DNA of 64,000 nt from an uncultured Lachnospiraceae bacterium. Its GTDB lineage: Bacteria; Bacillota; Clostridia; Lachnospirales; Lachnospiraceae. The notes under the pieces were generated by a model, which worked only from the letters and a program-made list of their open reading frames with translations, made no database searches and was not told the DNA's origin. Both the position numbers and the translations under genes were made by a program. Of this stretch, positions 23,814 to 31,975 are shown piece by piece. Where the stretch lies: NCBI GenBank assembly GCA_949948735.1, contig CATLGV010000014.1, forward strand, positions 1 to 64,000, read 5' to 3'. Each line of letters begins with the position of its first letter. Within the stretch, counting starts at the first letter, position 1.

Positions 23814-24701
23814 TCATAAAAGACCGTAATTTTTCATCGCCTGTTCGAGCTTCGCCGCGTTTGCGTCCTCCATCTCTGTCAGCGGCCGTCTCAGCGGCCC
23901 TGCTTCCATGCCCAGCAGGTTCATCGCCTTCTTCACCGGAATCGGATTCACCTCGCTAAACAACGCGCCGACAAGCTCAATCGCCTCCAGCTGCAGTCTG
24001 GCGCTCTCCGTCGTCTCGCCTGCAAAATATTTCGCACAAATGTCGTGCGTCTGCTGTGGCGCAATATTGGACAATACGGAAATCACGCCCTTCCCGCCCA
24101 GGGAAAGGAACGGCACAATCTGATTGTCGTTGCCGGAATAGACGTCAACCTTCCCCTTTGCAAGCGCCATCAGCTTCGCATACTGGATGAAATTGTCCGT
24201 CGCATCCTTGACGCCCACGATATTCGGCGTCTCCTCGCACAGCGCGACAATCGTCTCCGGCAGGATATTCACACCGCCGGTCCTGCCCGGAATATTATAC
24301 AGGATAATAGGTATCTTCACTGCCTCCGCAATGATTTTGAAATGCTCCTTCAGGCCCTTCTGGGTCGCTTTATTGTAGTACGGCGTCACTACCAGAAGGC
24401 CGTCCGCACCGGCTGCCTCCGCTTCCTTTGAAAGATAAACCGCCGTCTCCGTACAGTTCGATCCGGTACCGGCTACCACCGGGATCCTGCCCGCGACCTG
24501 CTTCACGCAGAACCGGATGCACGCCAGATGCTCCTCATGCGTCAGCGTAGACGCCTCCCCTGTCGTTCCGCAGACGATAATCGCGTCGGTATGGTTCGCA
24601 ATTTGGAACTCGATATTCTTTGCAAAGGCCTCGTAGTTTACTTCTCCATTCGGCTTCATCGGCGTAACAATCGCTACGCCCGCTCCTGTGAAAATTGACA
24701 T
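23814..24701 (-). CDS. dapA: 4-hydroxy-tetrahydrodipicolinate synthase
   Basis: 295 residues. Condenses pyruvate and aspartate semialdehyde, first step of the lysine/DAP branch. Visible: GTTGEASTLTHEEH, VTPYYNKATQKG, ILYNIPGRTG (Tyr of the proton relay) and VGVKDATDN (Schiff-base Lys). First gene of dapA-dapB-hisA and controlled by the lysine riboswitch upstream. Confidence 0.97.
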   Translation of the reverse strand: MSIFTGAGVAIVTPMKPNGEVNYEAFAKNIEFQIANHTDAIIVCGTTGEASTLTHEEHLACIRFCVKQVAGRIPVVAGTGSNCTETAVYLSKEAEAAGADGLLVVTPYYNKATQKGLKEHFKIIAEAVKIPIILYNIPGRTGGVNILPETIVALCEETPNIVGVKDATDNFIQYAKLMALAKGKVDVYSGNDNQIVPFLSLGGKGVISVLSNIAPQQTHDICAKYFAGETTESARLQLEAIELVGALFSEVNPIPVKKAMNLLGMEAGPLRRPLTEMEDANAAKLEQAMKNYGLL

Positions 24702-24753
24702 AACAACCCCTCCTTATTCTTTTATCTTCTTTTATCGCAATTTCCTATAGCAT

Positions 24754-24779
24754 AAAAAAACGGCCTGTTGGAATGGCCG
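24754..24779 (-). terminator. Riboswitch expression-platform terminator
   Basis: On the - strand CGGCC pairs with GGCCG and is followed by T7. It lies between the lysine aptamer and dapA, about 53 nt before the start codon, which is the layout of transcription attenuation. The GCCGGC-rich stretch at 24775-24835 offers alternative pairing for an antiterminator. Confidence 0.8.
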
Positions 24780-24845
24780 GCATCTGGTTCCTGCAAATCA
24801 GCCCGCACCGACATGTGCCGGCAGCCGTTGGCATCTTTGCAAAAT

Positions 24846-25005
24846 GATAGCACTCCATCCGTTGATGACAGTCATACGGCTCTTAACCGTACGCCCAAAA
24901 TCAGAGTCTCAGGAACTCCTCTCTTTCGGCGTCTTTCCCTTTCCTTTTCCTTCACCGATGCCTGACATCTCATAAAAAGTAGTCCTAAAAGACGCAACCT
25001 CTATC
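24846..25005 (-). ncRNA. Lysine riboswitch (L box)
   Basis: On the - strand the conserved blocks appear in order: GATAGAGGTTGCG at the 5' side of P1, GACGCCGAAAG in the core, GACTGTCATCAACGGATGG and finally GGAGTGCTATC closing P1. The last block and the first block pair (GATAG with CTATC). It sits directly upstream of dapA and of a terminator. When lysine binds, transcription should stop. Confidence 0.93.
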
Positions 25006-25032
25006 TGCTCATTTTCAATTTTGTGTCATTTT

Positions 25033-25062
25033 ATTATATATCCGTGACATGCATGCTGTCAA
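25033..25062 (-). promoter_or_regulatory. Promoter of the lysine riboswitch operon
   Basis: On the - strand TTGACA (25057-25062) and TATAAT (25033-25038) are 18 bp apart, about 28 nt before the aptamer. Confidence 0.8.
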
Positions 25063-25082
25063 CTGTTTGTTTCCTGTATGGC

Positions 25083-25111
25083 AGAAAACGCAGGCTCACT
25101 GAGCCTGCGTT
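25083..25111 (-). terminator. Terminator of the three-gene membrane operon
   Basis: On the - strand an 11-bp stem (25101-25111 with 25087-25097) is followed by TTCTG; the loop contains the stop codon of the gene ending at 25096, so the hairpin overlaps the coding end. Confidence 0.65.
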
Positions 25112-25830
25112 CCGTCCTTTACTTTAAAAATCTTGTCGACGATCAAAATCAAAACCGTTCCCAGCACAAGCGTAATCAGGGCGCCGATTCCGTAGCGTAT
25201 CAGCAGCACCATAAAGGAATGCTCCTCATTCCACTGATCATTGATGCAGTAGAACACGCCTTCCGTATAGACGTCGTATTCCGCACACAAATCCTTTATA
25301 TTGGCAAGCAGCCGCTGGTGCACCGGCCCTTTCTGTCCGATTGGAAGCGTAATCGCTTTCCCTGCCTTCAGCTTTCTGGCGTCATCCATGGACATCTGCG
25401 CCAGAATATAGGAATGATCCGGGAGCTGGAGCAGGTAGCACTCCGCGTAATCGCCGAAAATATCCAGCGTCGTGCTGCTGACGTCCTCCTTCCTCCGGGT
25501 GCCGCTGCGCTTGGACGAGCTGTAAGCCTCCACCCATTTATTGCGGGTGCCGACACCGGTCGGTATAATGCCAGCCGGCTCAATCGTCACGCAGCTGGTC
25601 TGCCAGGCGTCTTCCCATTCCTGGCGGTTCTCAATGCGGGGAATGTCGTCCGCCGCAGGCATTCCGACGTAGTCCTCCGCAATGCCGTTCTCCGTCATAG
25701 CCAGCGTGACAGGCTCTTCCTTTCCGCGCATCATAGCCTCAATGCCAATATTCTTCGCGACAATAATACCGACGCCCAGCGCAAGAATAACCGATACAAA
25801 CTCCAAAACCTTTACAAACATGCTTTTCAT
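25096..25830 (-). CDS. Two-span membrane protein, unknown function
   Basis: 244 residues with spans near 8-26 and 208-232 and a ~180-residue extracytoplasmic domain in between (ENRQEWEDAWQTSCVTIEPA, DIFGDYAECYLLQLPDHSYI, GPVHQRLLANIKDLC). No family recognised. Last gene of an operon of three small membrane proteins, 5 nt after the second. The name-free trio suggests a complex. Confidence 0.7.
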   Translation of the reverse strand: MKSMFVKVLEFVSVILALGVGIIVAKNIGIEAMMRGKEEPVTLAMTENGIAEDYVGMPAADDIPRIENRQEWEDAWQTSCVTIEPAGIIPTGVGTRNKWVEAYSSSKRSGTRRKEDVSSTTLDIFGDYAECYLLQLPDHSYILAQMSMDDARKLKAGKAITLPIGQKGPVHQRLLANIKDLCAEYDVYTEGVFYCINDQWNEEHSFMVLLIRYGIGALITLVLGTVLILIVDKIFKVKDGTQAQ

Positions 25831-25835
25831 TGTTG

Positions 25836-26294
25836 TTACCGAACCTCCATCTGATGATTCATACGTTCCCAGTCCTCCAGCAGAGGTGCAAATGCTTCGT
25901 AATCAAACGCATAATGCCCCTTCGCGTACTCCTCTCCGCGGACCTGTAGAAAATCTGTAATCTCAACCTGTCTTGCACCGCAGCGCGGGCATTCAAAGAT
26001 CTCAACCCTGCACGCGCGCTGGCCGGTCGGAATCTGCCGCTTACTCAAAATGGGCGTCATGTGCGTGCGCAGATATTCCTGCGCGCAGCCATATGTCTTC
26101 CCGAACACGACCGGAATCAGAAACAGATAAGGATACGCCGCAGCCCTGGGCCCAACGGCCTTACACTTTATGCAGGCCGTCCGGCCTCTCTTCTCCCGTA
26201 TCAGATTCCGAATAAAGATCGCGCCCCAGCAGAGAGCGACAGCTGCCGCGGCAACGACAGCCGCGGCCGGTATGTAATAAGACAGGCCTTTCAT
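25836..26294 (-). CDS. Membrane protein with CxxC pairs, unknown function
   Basis: 152 residues. A span near 8-28, then a short cytoplasmic-type segment with CIKCKAVGP, a hydrophobic stretch (YPYLFLIPVVFG) and a later ECPRCGARQVEIT. The two CxxC pairs resemble a zinc ribbon. Its start overlaps the previous gene's stop by 4 nt (ATGA-type coupling). Confidence 0.7.
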   Translation of the reverse strand: MKGLSYYIPAAAVVAAAAVALCWGAIFIRNLIREKRGRTACIKCKAVGPRAAAYPYLFLIPVVFGKTYGCAQEYLRTHMTPILSKRQIPTGQRACRVEIFECPRCGARQVEITDFLQVRGEEYAKGHYAFDYEAFAPLLEDWERMNHQMEVR

Positions 26295-26884
26295 TTCGCG
26301 CCCATTCCTGCCCGGCTTTTAGCTGCCTGCAGAAGCTCTACGAAGGTATCCGCCTTGGATACGGCCTCCGCGCCCATGCCGGATTTGAGGCTGACCGCCC
26401 GGTTCGACAGCAGCGTGTACATCGTTATCTTCTTCCCATCCAGATAGAAGACAAAGCGGACGCCGGTCATCGCGGAGGCAAACGTCTGGGGACGTTCAAT
26501 GCGGGAAGCGCTGAAGACCTGGATTTCCTGCGGATTATACGCGGAAATAAACGCGATCATGCCGTTCTCCACATCGATAAAGAGCATGCCGCCCCTGCTC
26601 TTGAAGGAGCTGTTAAAGTTGTAAGGAAGCTCGTCGATACGCTTGGCGGTGCGCTTCACGAAAAAGCTCGTAAAATCTCCCCACGCAACCGTCAGCAGCA
26701 GCATAAAGGCCATAATAAGCACAAACGCTATGGTCAACCCCAGAAAGGTCCCCACGTCAAAGGATCCGCCGGCAAGCGTTATGATCAGCGCAGCGACAAG
26801 CGGCAGGCCCACGCCAAAGCCCAGCAGCAGCAGAAAGAAAAAGCTTCCCACCCGTTGAAATTTCTCTGTTTCCTGATTGTTCAT
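26291..26884 (-). CDS. Membrane protein with PH-like C-terminal domain, unknown function
   Basis: 197 residues with two spans (about 14-36 and 45-70) then a soluble beta-rich domain (SRGGMLFIDVENGMIAFISA, VRFVFYLDGKKITMYTL) that resembles bacterial PH-like folds. First gene of the operon with the two genes downstream. The N-terminus MNNQETEKFQRVGSFF is cytoplasmic. Confidence 0.7.
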   Translation of the reverse strand: MNNQETEKFQRVGSFFFLLLLGFGVGLPLVAALIITLAGGSFDVGTFLGLTIAFVLIMAFMLLLTVAWGDFTSFFVKRTAKRIDELPYNFNSSFKSRGGMLFIDVENGMIAFISAYNPQEIQVFSASRIERPQTFASAMTGVRFVFYLDGKKITMYTLLSNRAVSLKSGMGAEAVSKADTFVELLQAAKSRAGMGAK

Positions 26885-27014
26885 AGTTGTTGATTCCCCC
26901 TGTTCCTAAGTATAATTATACAAAGCAGCATACCCTGAAATGACAGTTAAGGGTACACTGCTTATTTTATCATCACAAAATCATTTTTACAATATATACG
27001 CAAGCAAAACAAAA

Positions 27015-27809
27015 TTATTTATCCGCCACCGTCCCGTATACCTCAATCTGGCTCAGCGCCGGGAACGGCGAAGGGTCGTCCGCCTTTATCAGGTCGCTCA
27101 ACCGGATCCATGTGATTCTTTTCTTCTCAAGGGTAAGAACATGGGGACGGCTGCTCTTCTCAAGATCCCACACGATTTCGGTGCCGTCCGAAAAGCCAAG
27201 CTTTACCTGCGTCCACCAGCTGTCATGCGGAAAGTCCGAGCGGGTATAAAGCACCACCTTGTGCGCCTCCACCGTCCGGCCAAAATCCACCGTCAGCTCC
27301 GCGTCCTCCCGCATATTGATTCCCCATGATTCGTAGGGCCATTCGCCGTGGGAGCGGTTCTCGCAGACGCCGTCAATCGCATTGCGCGCGGCAAATACCG
27401 CCTCCCCTCTCGTCTCTACATTGGCATACGCATGCGGAAAGCAGTTCCTGTCCCCGTGTTGGTCGCATATATTGAGCGCAAGATTGCGATAGGCCGTTAT
27501 CTCCTCGTCCGATGCCACACGCGCGTACAGATAATGCCGGTTTCCCATAAAGGCCTTCGGCGAATAGCTGATTCTCTTCTCGCCAAAGGGAATATCATAT
27601 GACACGTTTCCCGTAATATAACAGAAGGCAGCGCCCAGGGCGTCGTCCACCTGCAAAAACACATGCATATTCTTTTCCGAGGTTTCCAGCACAATGCGGT
27701 CACCCTCTTTATACGCCGCCGTACAGACCAGATGCACGCTGTCCTCCCCGCTGCTTACGCAGAGCGTATTCCCGTCCTTATCCAAAACCTTTAACGCCAG
27801 TACCGCCAT
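27015..27809 (-). CDS. Discoidin/F5-8C-like carbohydrate-associated protein
   Basis: 264 residues, no signal peptide. The C-terminal half reads like a discoidin-type (F5/8C) jelly roll: NAIDGVCENRSHGEWPYESWG, AELTVDFGRTVEAHKVVLYT, ITWIRLSDL, SQIEVYG. The N-terminal half resembles a small beta domain. Placed after YesL and GH88 genes, it likely binds or helps process an oligosaccharide intracellularly. The ligand is unknown. Confidence 0.65.
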   Translation of the reverse strand: MAVLALKVLDKDGNTLCVSSGEDSVHLVCTAAYKEGDRIVLETSEKNMHVFLQVDDALGAAFCYITGNVSYDIPFGEKRISYSPKAFMGNRHYLYARVASDEEITAYRNLALNICDQHGDRNCFPHAYANVETRGEAVFAARNAIDGVCENRSHGEWPYESWGINMREDAELTVDFGRTVEAHKVVLYTRSDFPHDSWWTQVKLGFSDGTEIVWDLEKSSRPHVLTLEKKRITWIRLSDLIKADDPSPFPALSQIEVYGTVADK

Positions 27810-27838
27810 ATCGTCCCCTTCCTTTCTCCAATCCGCCT

Positions 27839-28477
27839 TTACAGTGCCGCGCCCTGCTCGGTCCGCGCCTCATTCCATCCGTACTTCGGAAATATCACCC
27901 ACTCCAAAATCAGGCAGTGCGCATAAGCCGCAGCGCCTGCTCCGACCAGCAGCACCGGCCAGAACACAAAGAGCCCTACGGCAAGCAGGCACACTGTCGT
28001 CACCAGCATCAGCATTACCCATGAAAAGTTTTTGATGCTGACCATAAAAGTCAACAAAAACAGCTTTTTGCCTCCCGCGTCCAGCCTTGCCGCCAGCGGG
28101 AAAAGCAGCACCGCCATAAATAAATACAAAACCGACAGCACAAGCAGAAGCCAGAACAGGAATACAGCCGCAGTGCCCTCCTGCCCGTACAGGAAATACA
28201 AGTCAAAGCCAAGAAAGCAGCCGATAACCAGCAGTATCAGCCACATAGCCGTCGACTGCGCGAAGTTCTCCTTAAACGCCTTCCAAAAAGACTGTAAAAG
28301 ATACCCCTCCCGATTCCGCACCATTTTTAACGACACGTAATACAGCGCCGTGGTGGACGCTCCTATGGTAATGACCGGCAGACTGCACGCCGCCCACAGC
28401 ATTGTAAGAAAAAATACATCCGCCGCTCTCCCCATAAATCTCCATATCGGATTATCATAACTGAATAATTTCGCCAT
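27839..28477 (-). CDS. YesL-family (DUF624) membrane protein
   Basis: 212 residues from the ATG at 28477 that has GGAGGCAGGG upstream. It has five to six membrane spans; the starting FSYDNPIWRFMGRAADVFFL and LPVITIGASTTALYYVSLKM are the family marks. YesL homologues accompany polysaccharide utilisation genes in Firmicutes; role unknown. Between the discoidin-like and GH88 genes. Confidence 0.88.
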   Translation of the reverse strand: MAKLFSYDNPIWRFMGRAADVFFLTMLWAACSLPVITIGASTTALYYVSLKMVRNREGYLLQSFWKAFKENFAQSTAMWLILLVIGCFLGFDLYFLYGQEGTAAVFLFWLLLVLSVLYLFMAVLLFPLAARLDAGGKKLFLLTFMVSIKNFSWVMLMLVTTVCLLAVGLFVFWPVLLVGAGAAAYAHCLILEWVIFPKYGWNEARTEQGAAL

Positions 28478-28503
28478 CCCTGCCTCCGTTCCAGGACGCC
28501 CTG

Positions 28504-29691
28504 CTACCAGTATAATTCCCAATCCTTATGCAGTCTGGTCAGCGCCTCCATATAGAAGTAATCCCCCCATATATTGCACTCGTCCACGCCGCAGTGATTA
28601 CAGGTGTTATACGGGGAATGATTGGAATAAGTACTGTGCAGCACCAAACCGTTCGATTCCTTTGCGTCCTTTACCGCATAGCCGTCATACACGGACTTGA
28701 GCATCTGCCTTGCGTATTTCCTGTAAATCTCCGCGTCGGCAGGCTCCATATATTTCGCCATTTCCAGCATGCCGCAGGCGGCAATGGACGCGGAGGAGGA
28801 ATCTCTTGGCTGATCGTCCCCGTCCGTAAACTCCAGATCCCAGAAGGGCACCATGTCCTTGGGAAGATGTGCCAGATAATACTGCGCGACGTTTTTGAAT
28901 ATATCAATATACTCCGCCCGCTTCGTATACTTATATGCGAGCGCGCTCCCGTAGATACCCCACGCCTGTCCTCTTGCCCACGCCGAGCCGTCCCTGTAGC
29001 CCTGACAGGTCGCACCGTGATCCGGCGCTCCCGTTTCCATATCAAAGAAAAAGGTGTGCCAGGTGGAATAATCCTCCCGAATCACGTTTTTGATTGCCGT
29101 ATGAATATGCTTTTCGGCAATATCACGGTACTTCGCATCCCCCGTCTCCTCAGACGCCCAGTAGAGCAGCGGCAGATTCAGCAGGCAGTCGATAATCAGC
29201 CGGTGATTCTCCGGCGCATCCATGGGCCCCCACGCCTGAATAAACGCTCCCACGGGATGAAATCTGGCAATCAGCTGGTCCGCCGCCTTGATCGCTGCCT
29301 CCCTGCCCTTTTTGCTGCCGGTCAGCTTATACCCCGCAACGCACGAGGGCGAGTAGAGAAAGCCCATGTCGTGATGATCCACCTCGATTTTGTTGTCGAT
29401 GCGGTGCAAAAAGCTGTCTATCTGTACCTCGCCCGCGGCCTTGAGCCTTTCGGCCGCCGCCGCATCGCTCTCCCTCCGGTACTCATAGGAAAGCCAGATC
29501 TCACCTGTCCAGAAGCCGGTCGTCCAATCCCTGTTTTCCGTCGGCTGGTAAAACCCGCCTTCGCTGTACGCCTTTTGAAATTTGTCGGTAAACTCCGGCA
29601 GATTCCGCTCAACCTGCTCCGCGCAGAAACGCAGCGCCTCCGAGATCTCCTCTTCCGCAATAGCGGGCATATCCGCAAACAATATCTCCAT
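28504..29691 (-). CDS. GH88 unsaturated glucuronyl hydrolase
   Basis: 395 residues, (alpha/alpha)6 barrel, cytosolic. Two catalytic-region Asp are in VDHHDMGFLYSP and IIDCLLNLPLL; GATCQGYRDGSAWARGQAWG and DSSSASIAACGM are family signatures. It hydrates the unsaturated uronate left on oligosaccharides by polysaccharide lyases (glycosaminoglycan or pectin type). No lyase gene is in the window; the neighbour DUF2264 is divergent. Substrate cannot be settled. Confidence 0.9.
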   Translation of the reverse strand: MEILFADMPAIAEEEISEALRFCAEQVERNLPEFTDKFQKAYSEGGFYQPTENRDWTTGFWTGEIWLSYEYRRESDAAAAERLKAAGEVQIDSFLHRIDNKIEVDHHDMGFLYSPSCVAGYKLTGSKKGREAAIKAADQLIARFHPVGAFIQAWGPMDAPENHRLIIDCLLNLPLLYWASEETGDAKYRDIAEKHIHTAIKNVIREDYSTWHTFFFDMETGAPDHGATCQGYRDGSAWARGQAWGIYGSALAYKYTKRAEYIDIFKNVAQYYLAHLPKDMVPFWDLEFTDGDDQPRDSSSASIAACGMLEMAKYMEPADAEIYRKYARQMLKSVYDGYAVKDAKESNGLVLHSTYSNHSPYNTCNHCGVDECNIWGDYFYMEALTRLHKDWELYW

Positions 29692-29819
29692 TTTATAACC
29701 ATGCTCCTTTCATAGCCTGTCGGCCTGCGTGCTATTGGCCTGATACAGTTTCTTATCCCTATCTTACCCTTTCAGGCCGGTGGATGCAACGCCTTCCATA
29801 AAATATCGTGTGTTTTTAT

Positions 29820-29848
29820 ACCAAAAACATGCAGCGCTGTGGTACAAT
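29820..29848 (+). promoter_or_regulatory. Promoter of the DUF2264 gene
   Basis: TACAAT (29843-29848) with the extended TG-G upstream; the -35 region is weak. A CAGCGCTG palindrome lies in the spacer, which could be part of a catabolite-type operator, but it does not match the full cre consensus. Confidence 0.4.
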
Positions 29849-29920
29849 AAACCAAATACAGGGCGTCGGCCCAGGAGTGTCCGCACTTTTAAAATCGCTA
29901 CACACCAAAAGGAGGCAGTT

Positions 29921-31975
29921 ATGATATTTCAACCCAAAAGCTTAGACTATGAACGCAGCCCTTATACGGGGCTTACAAGGGACAGCTGGATCGAGGCCGG
30001 CAAGTATCTGCTGGGCGGCGTCTTTTCCCATATTCAGGACATGGACGCCCCCGTCGTTATGCCAAGGACCGAGACCGAAGTGACCTATCCACACAAAAAC
30101 GCCGCGGGAAAACAGCTCCGGCTCGAAGAAATGGCACAAAAGTTCGAAGGGCTTGCCCGTTCGTTTCTGATAGCGGCGCCTTTAATCCACATTGAACCGG
30201 ATATGGCGCTTGGCGGATATCCCGTCCGGGAATATTACCGCAGGCAGGTGCTCTACGCCTGCACCAAGGGCCATCCGAATTTCGTCGGCTGCTATGAGGA
30301 CCTGCAGGCGCTGACAGACTTTGCGGATCCCTTCCGCGCCTTCCAGCAGACCGTGGAGACCTGCGCGCTGGTTATCTGTCTGGAAAACAGCCGGGCAGAA
30401 ATATGGGATACCTATACAAAAGAAGAAAAGGACGTCGTGGCCGGTTTCCTTTCAAGCTACGCCGCGGCGCCCACCGTCCCGCAGAACTGGCGGCTCTTTA
30501 ATATGCTTGTCATGGCGTTTCTGCATAAGGAAGGCTATGCTGTCGATACGGACGTCATGCGGGAGCATGCGCAGGCCATTCTGAATTATTACGCGGGGGA
30601 CGGCTGGTATCGCGACGGACATTCATTTGACTATTATTCCTGCTGGGCCTTCAACGTGTACGCGCCAATATGGAACGAATGGTACGGCTATGCGCACGAG
30701 CCTTATATTGCCGCACAGTTTGAGCAGAACTCCAACAAGCTGATGGAAAGCTACGGCGATTTCTTTGACCGGGATGGTCATACCAATATGTGGGGGCGCA
30801 GCAATGTATACCGCAATGCCGCGACCAGCGCGTTTGACGGCAATTTCCTGTTAAAAAACCCTGCGGCGGATCCCGGACTGTCCAGAAGAATCGCCTCCGG
30901 CTCCCTGCTGCAGTTTATGACGAGGGATGATTTCCTGGAAAACGGCCTCCCCACAATGGGCTTTTACGGGCAGTTTACGCCGCTTGTGCAGGGATACTCC
31001 TGCGCCGAATCCGTGTTCTGGCTGGGCAAGGCCTTTCTCTGCCTGCACCTTCCCGCAGACCATCCGTTCTGGACGGCAAAGGAAAACAACGGAAGCTGGG
31101 AAACATTGGGTGAAAAAGAAGTCAAAGAAACCGTGCTCGACGGCCCTGCGCTCTGCTTTACCAACCACAACGCGAACGGGGAAACCATTCTGCGCACCGG
31201 CAAGGTAGTCAAAAACCGCGGGGATGAACACGGCATGTGGAATTACGGCAAATTAAGCTATAACAGCAAATATCCATGGGAGTCCGCTCCGTCCGGGGAA
31301 GTGGAGTCCATGCAGTATGTCCTCAGGGACCTCACAAGGCACACGATTCAAAAATGCAACGTGACCCTGTGGCACGAAAGCCGCGAAGGCGTGCTTTACC
31401 GCAGGCAGTTTTTTGATTACACCCTTGCTGCGGAAACCCATTGGATGCAGGCGGTGAACCTCGCTGATTTCCCGGTGGCGTACGGCATTCTGCGCGTAGA
31501 TAAGCTGCGCCTCTTCTGCAGCCCTGTCTCACTGACGCTGGGCGCTTACGGCTTTCCCGACAACGGAACCCAGATCCTGCGCAGGGAAAGCGGCTCCGCA
31601 AAGGCCGTCATCCTCAAAGGCCGCGATCACACCGGACAGGAAAAGCAGCTCGCCATGACAATCTATGACGGCTGGGATACGCTGGAGCTGCTTCACAGCG
31701 CTCATACCAACCCCGATTCCGAGAAATCCGTCGTTGTCTACGCAAAGACCGCGCGCCATAAGCAATACGGATATGAGCCGTTTATCCTCATCTCCCAGGT
31801 CATCACCAGGGAGACTCTGGAAGACTTCACCGAGGACGAGCTGTTCCCGATTGCGGATATTACATACACGGACAAAGAAAAACGCGGCGGTTATGGACCG
31901 GTTACCATCCTGCTCAAGGATGGTACGCGTAAAACCGTCGCGTTTGAAGGCATGGAAGGGAAGCTGCTGCTCTAG
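29921..31975 (+). CDS. DUF2264 protein
   Basis: 684 residues from the ATG at 29921 with AAAGGAGG upstream; the frame extends 47 codons further without a signal. The N-terminal half is a helical barrel (RDSWIEAGKYLLGGVFSHIQ, GGYPVREYYRRQ, NWRLFNMLVMAFLH, GDGWYRDGHSFDYYSCW), the C-terminal half beta-rich like lyases of the heparinase type. DUF2264 is found in carbohydrate loci, function unproven. Divergent from the GH88 operon, so both may handle the same uronic-acid glycan. Its stop codon shares bases with the convergent GGDEF-EAL gene. Confidence 0.82.
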   Translation: MIFQPKSLDYERSPYTGLTRDSWIEAGKYLLGGVFSHIQDMDAPVVMPRTETEVTYPHKNAAGKQLRLEEMAQKFEGLARSFLIAAPLIHIEPDMALGGYPVREYYRRQVLYACTKGHPNFVGCYEDLQALTDFADPFRAFQQTVETCALVICLENSRAEIWDTYTKEEKDVVAGFLSSYAAAPTVPQNWRLFNMLVMAFLHKEGYAVDTDVMREHAQAILNYYAGDGWYRDGHSFDYYSCWAFNVYAPIWNEWYGYAHEPYIAAQFEQNSNKLMESYGDFFDRDGHTNMWGRSNVYRNAATSAFDGNFLLKNPAADPGLSRRIASGSLLQFMTRDDFLENGLPTMGFYGQFTPLVQGYSCAESVFWLGKAFLCLHLPADHPFWTAKENNGSWETLGEKEVKETVLDGPALCFTNHNANGETILRTGKVVKNRGDEHGMWNYGKLSYNSKYPWESAPSGEVESMQYVLRDLTRHTIQKCNVTLWHESREGVLYRRQFFDYTLAAETHWMQAVNLADFPVAYGILRVDKLRLFCSPVSLTLGAYGFPDNGTQILRRESGSAKAVILKGRDHTGQEKQLAMTIYDGWDTLELLHSAHTNPDSEKSVVVYAKTARHKQYGYEPFILISQVITRETLEDFTEDELFPIADITYTDKEKRGGYGPVTILLKDGTRKTVAFEGMEGKLLL

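Noticed and set aside
28528-29715. A 395-codon + strand frame exactly opposite GH88.
   Set aside because: Mirror shadow of the GH88 gene; GH88 carries all family motifs and the antisense product none.
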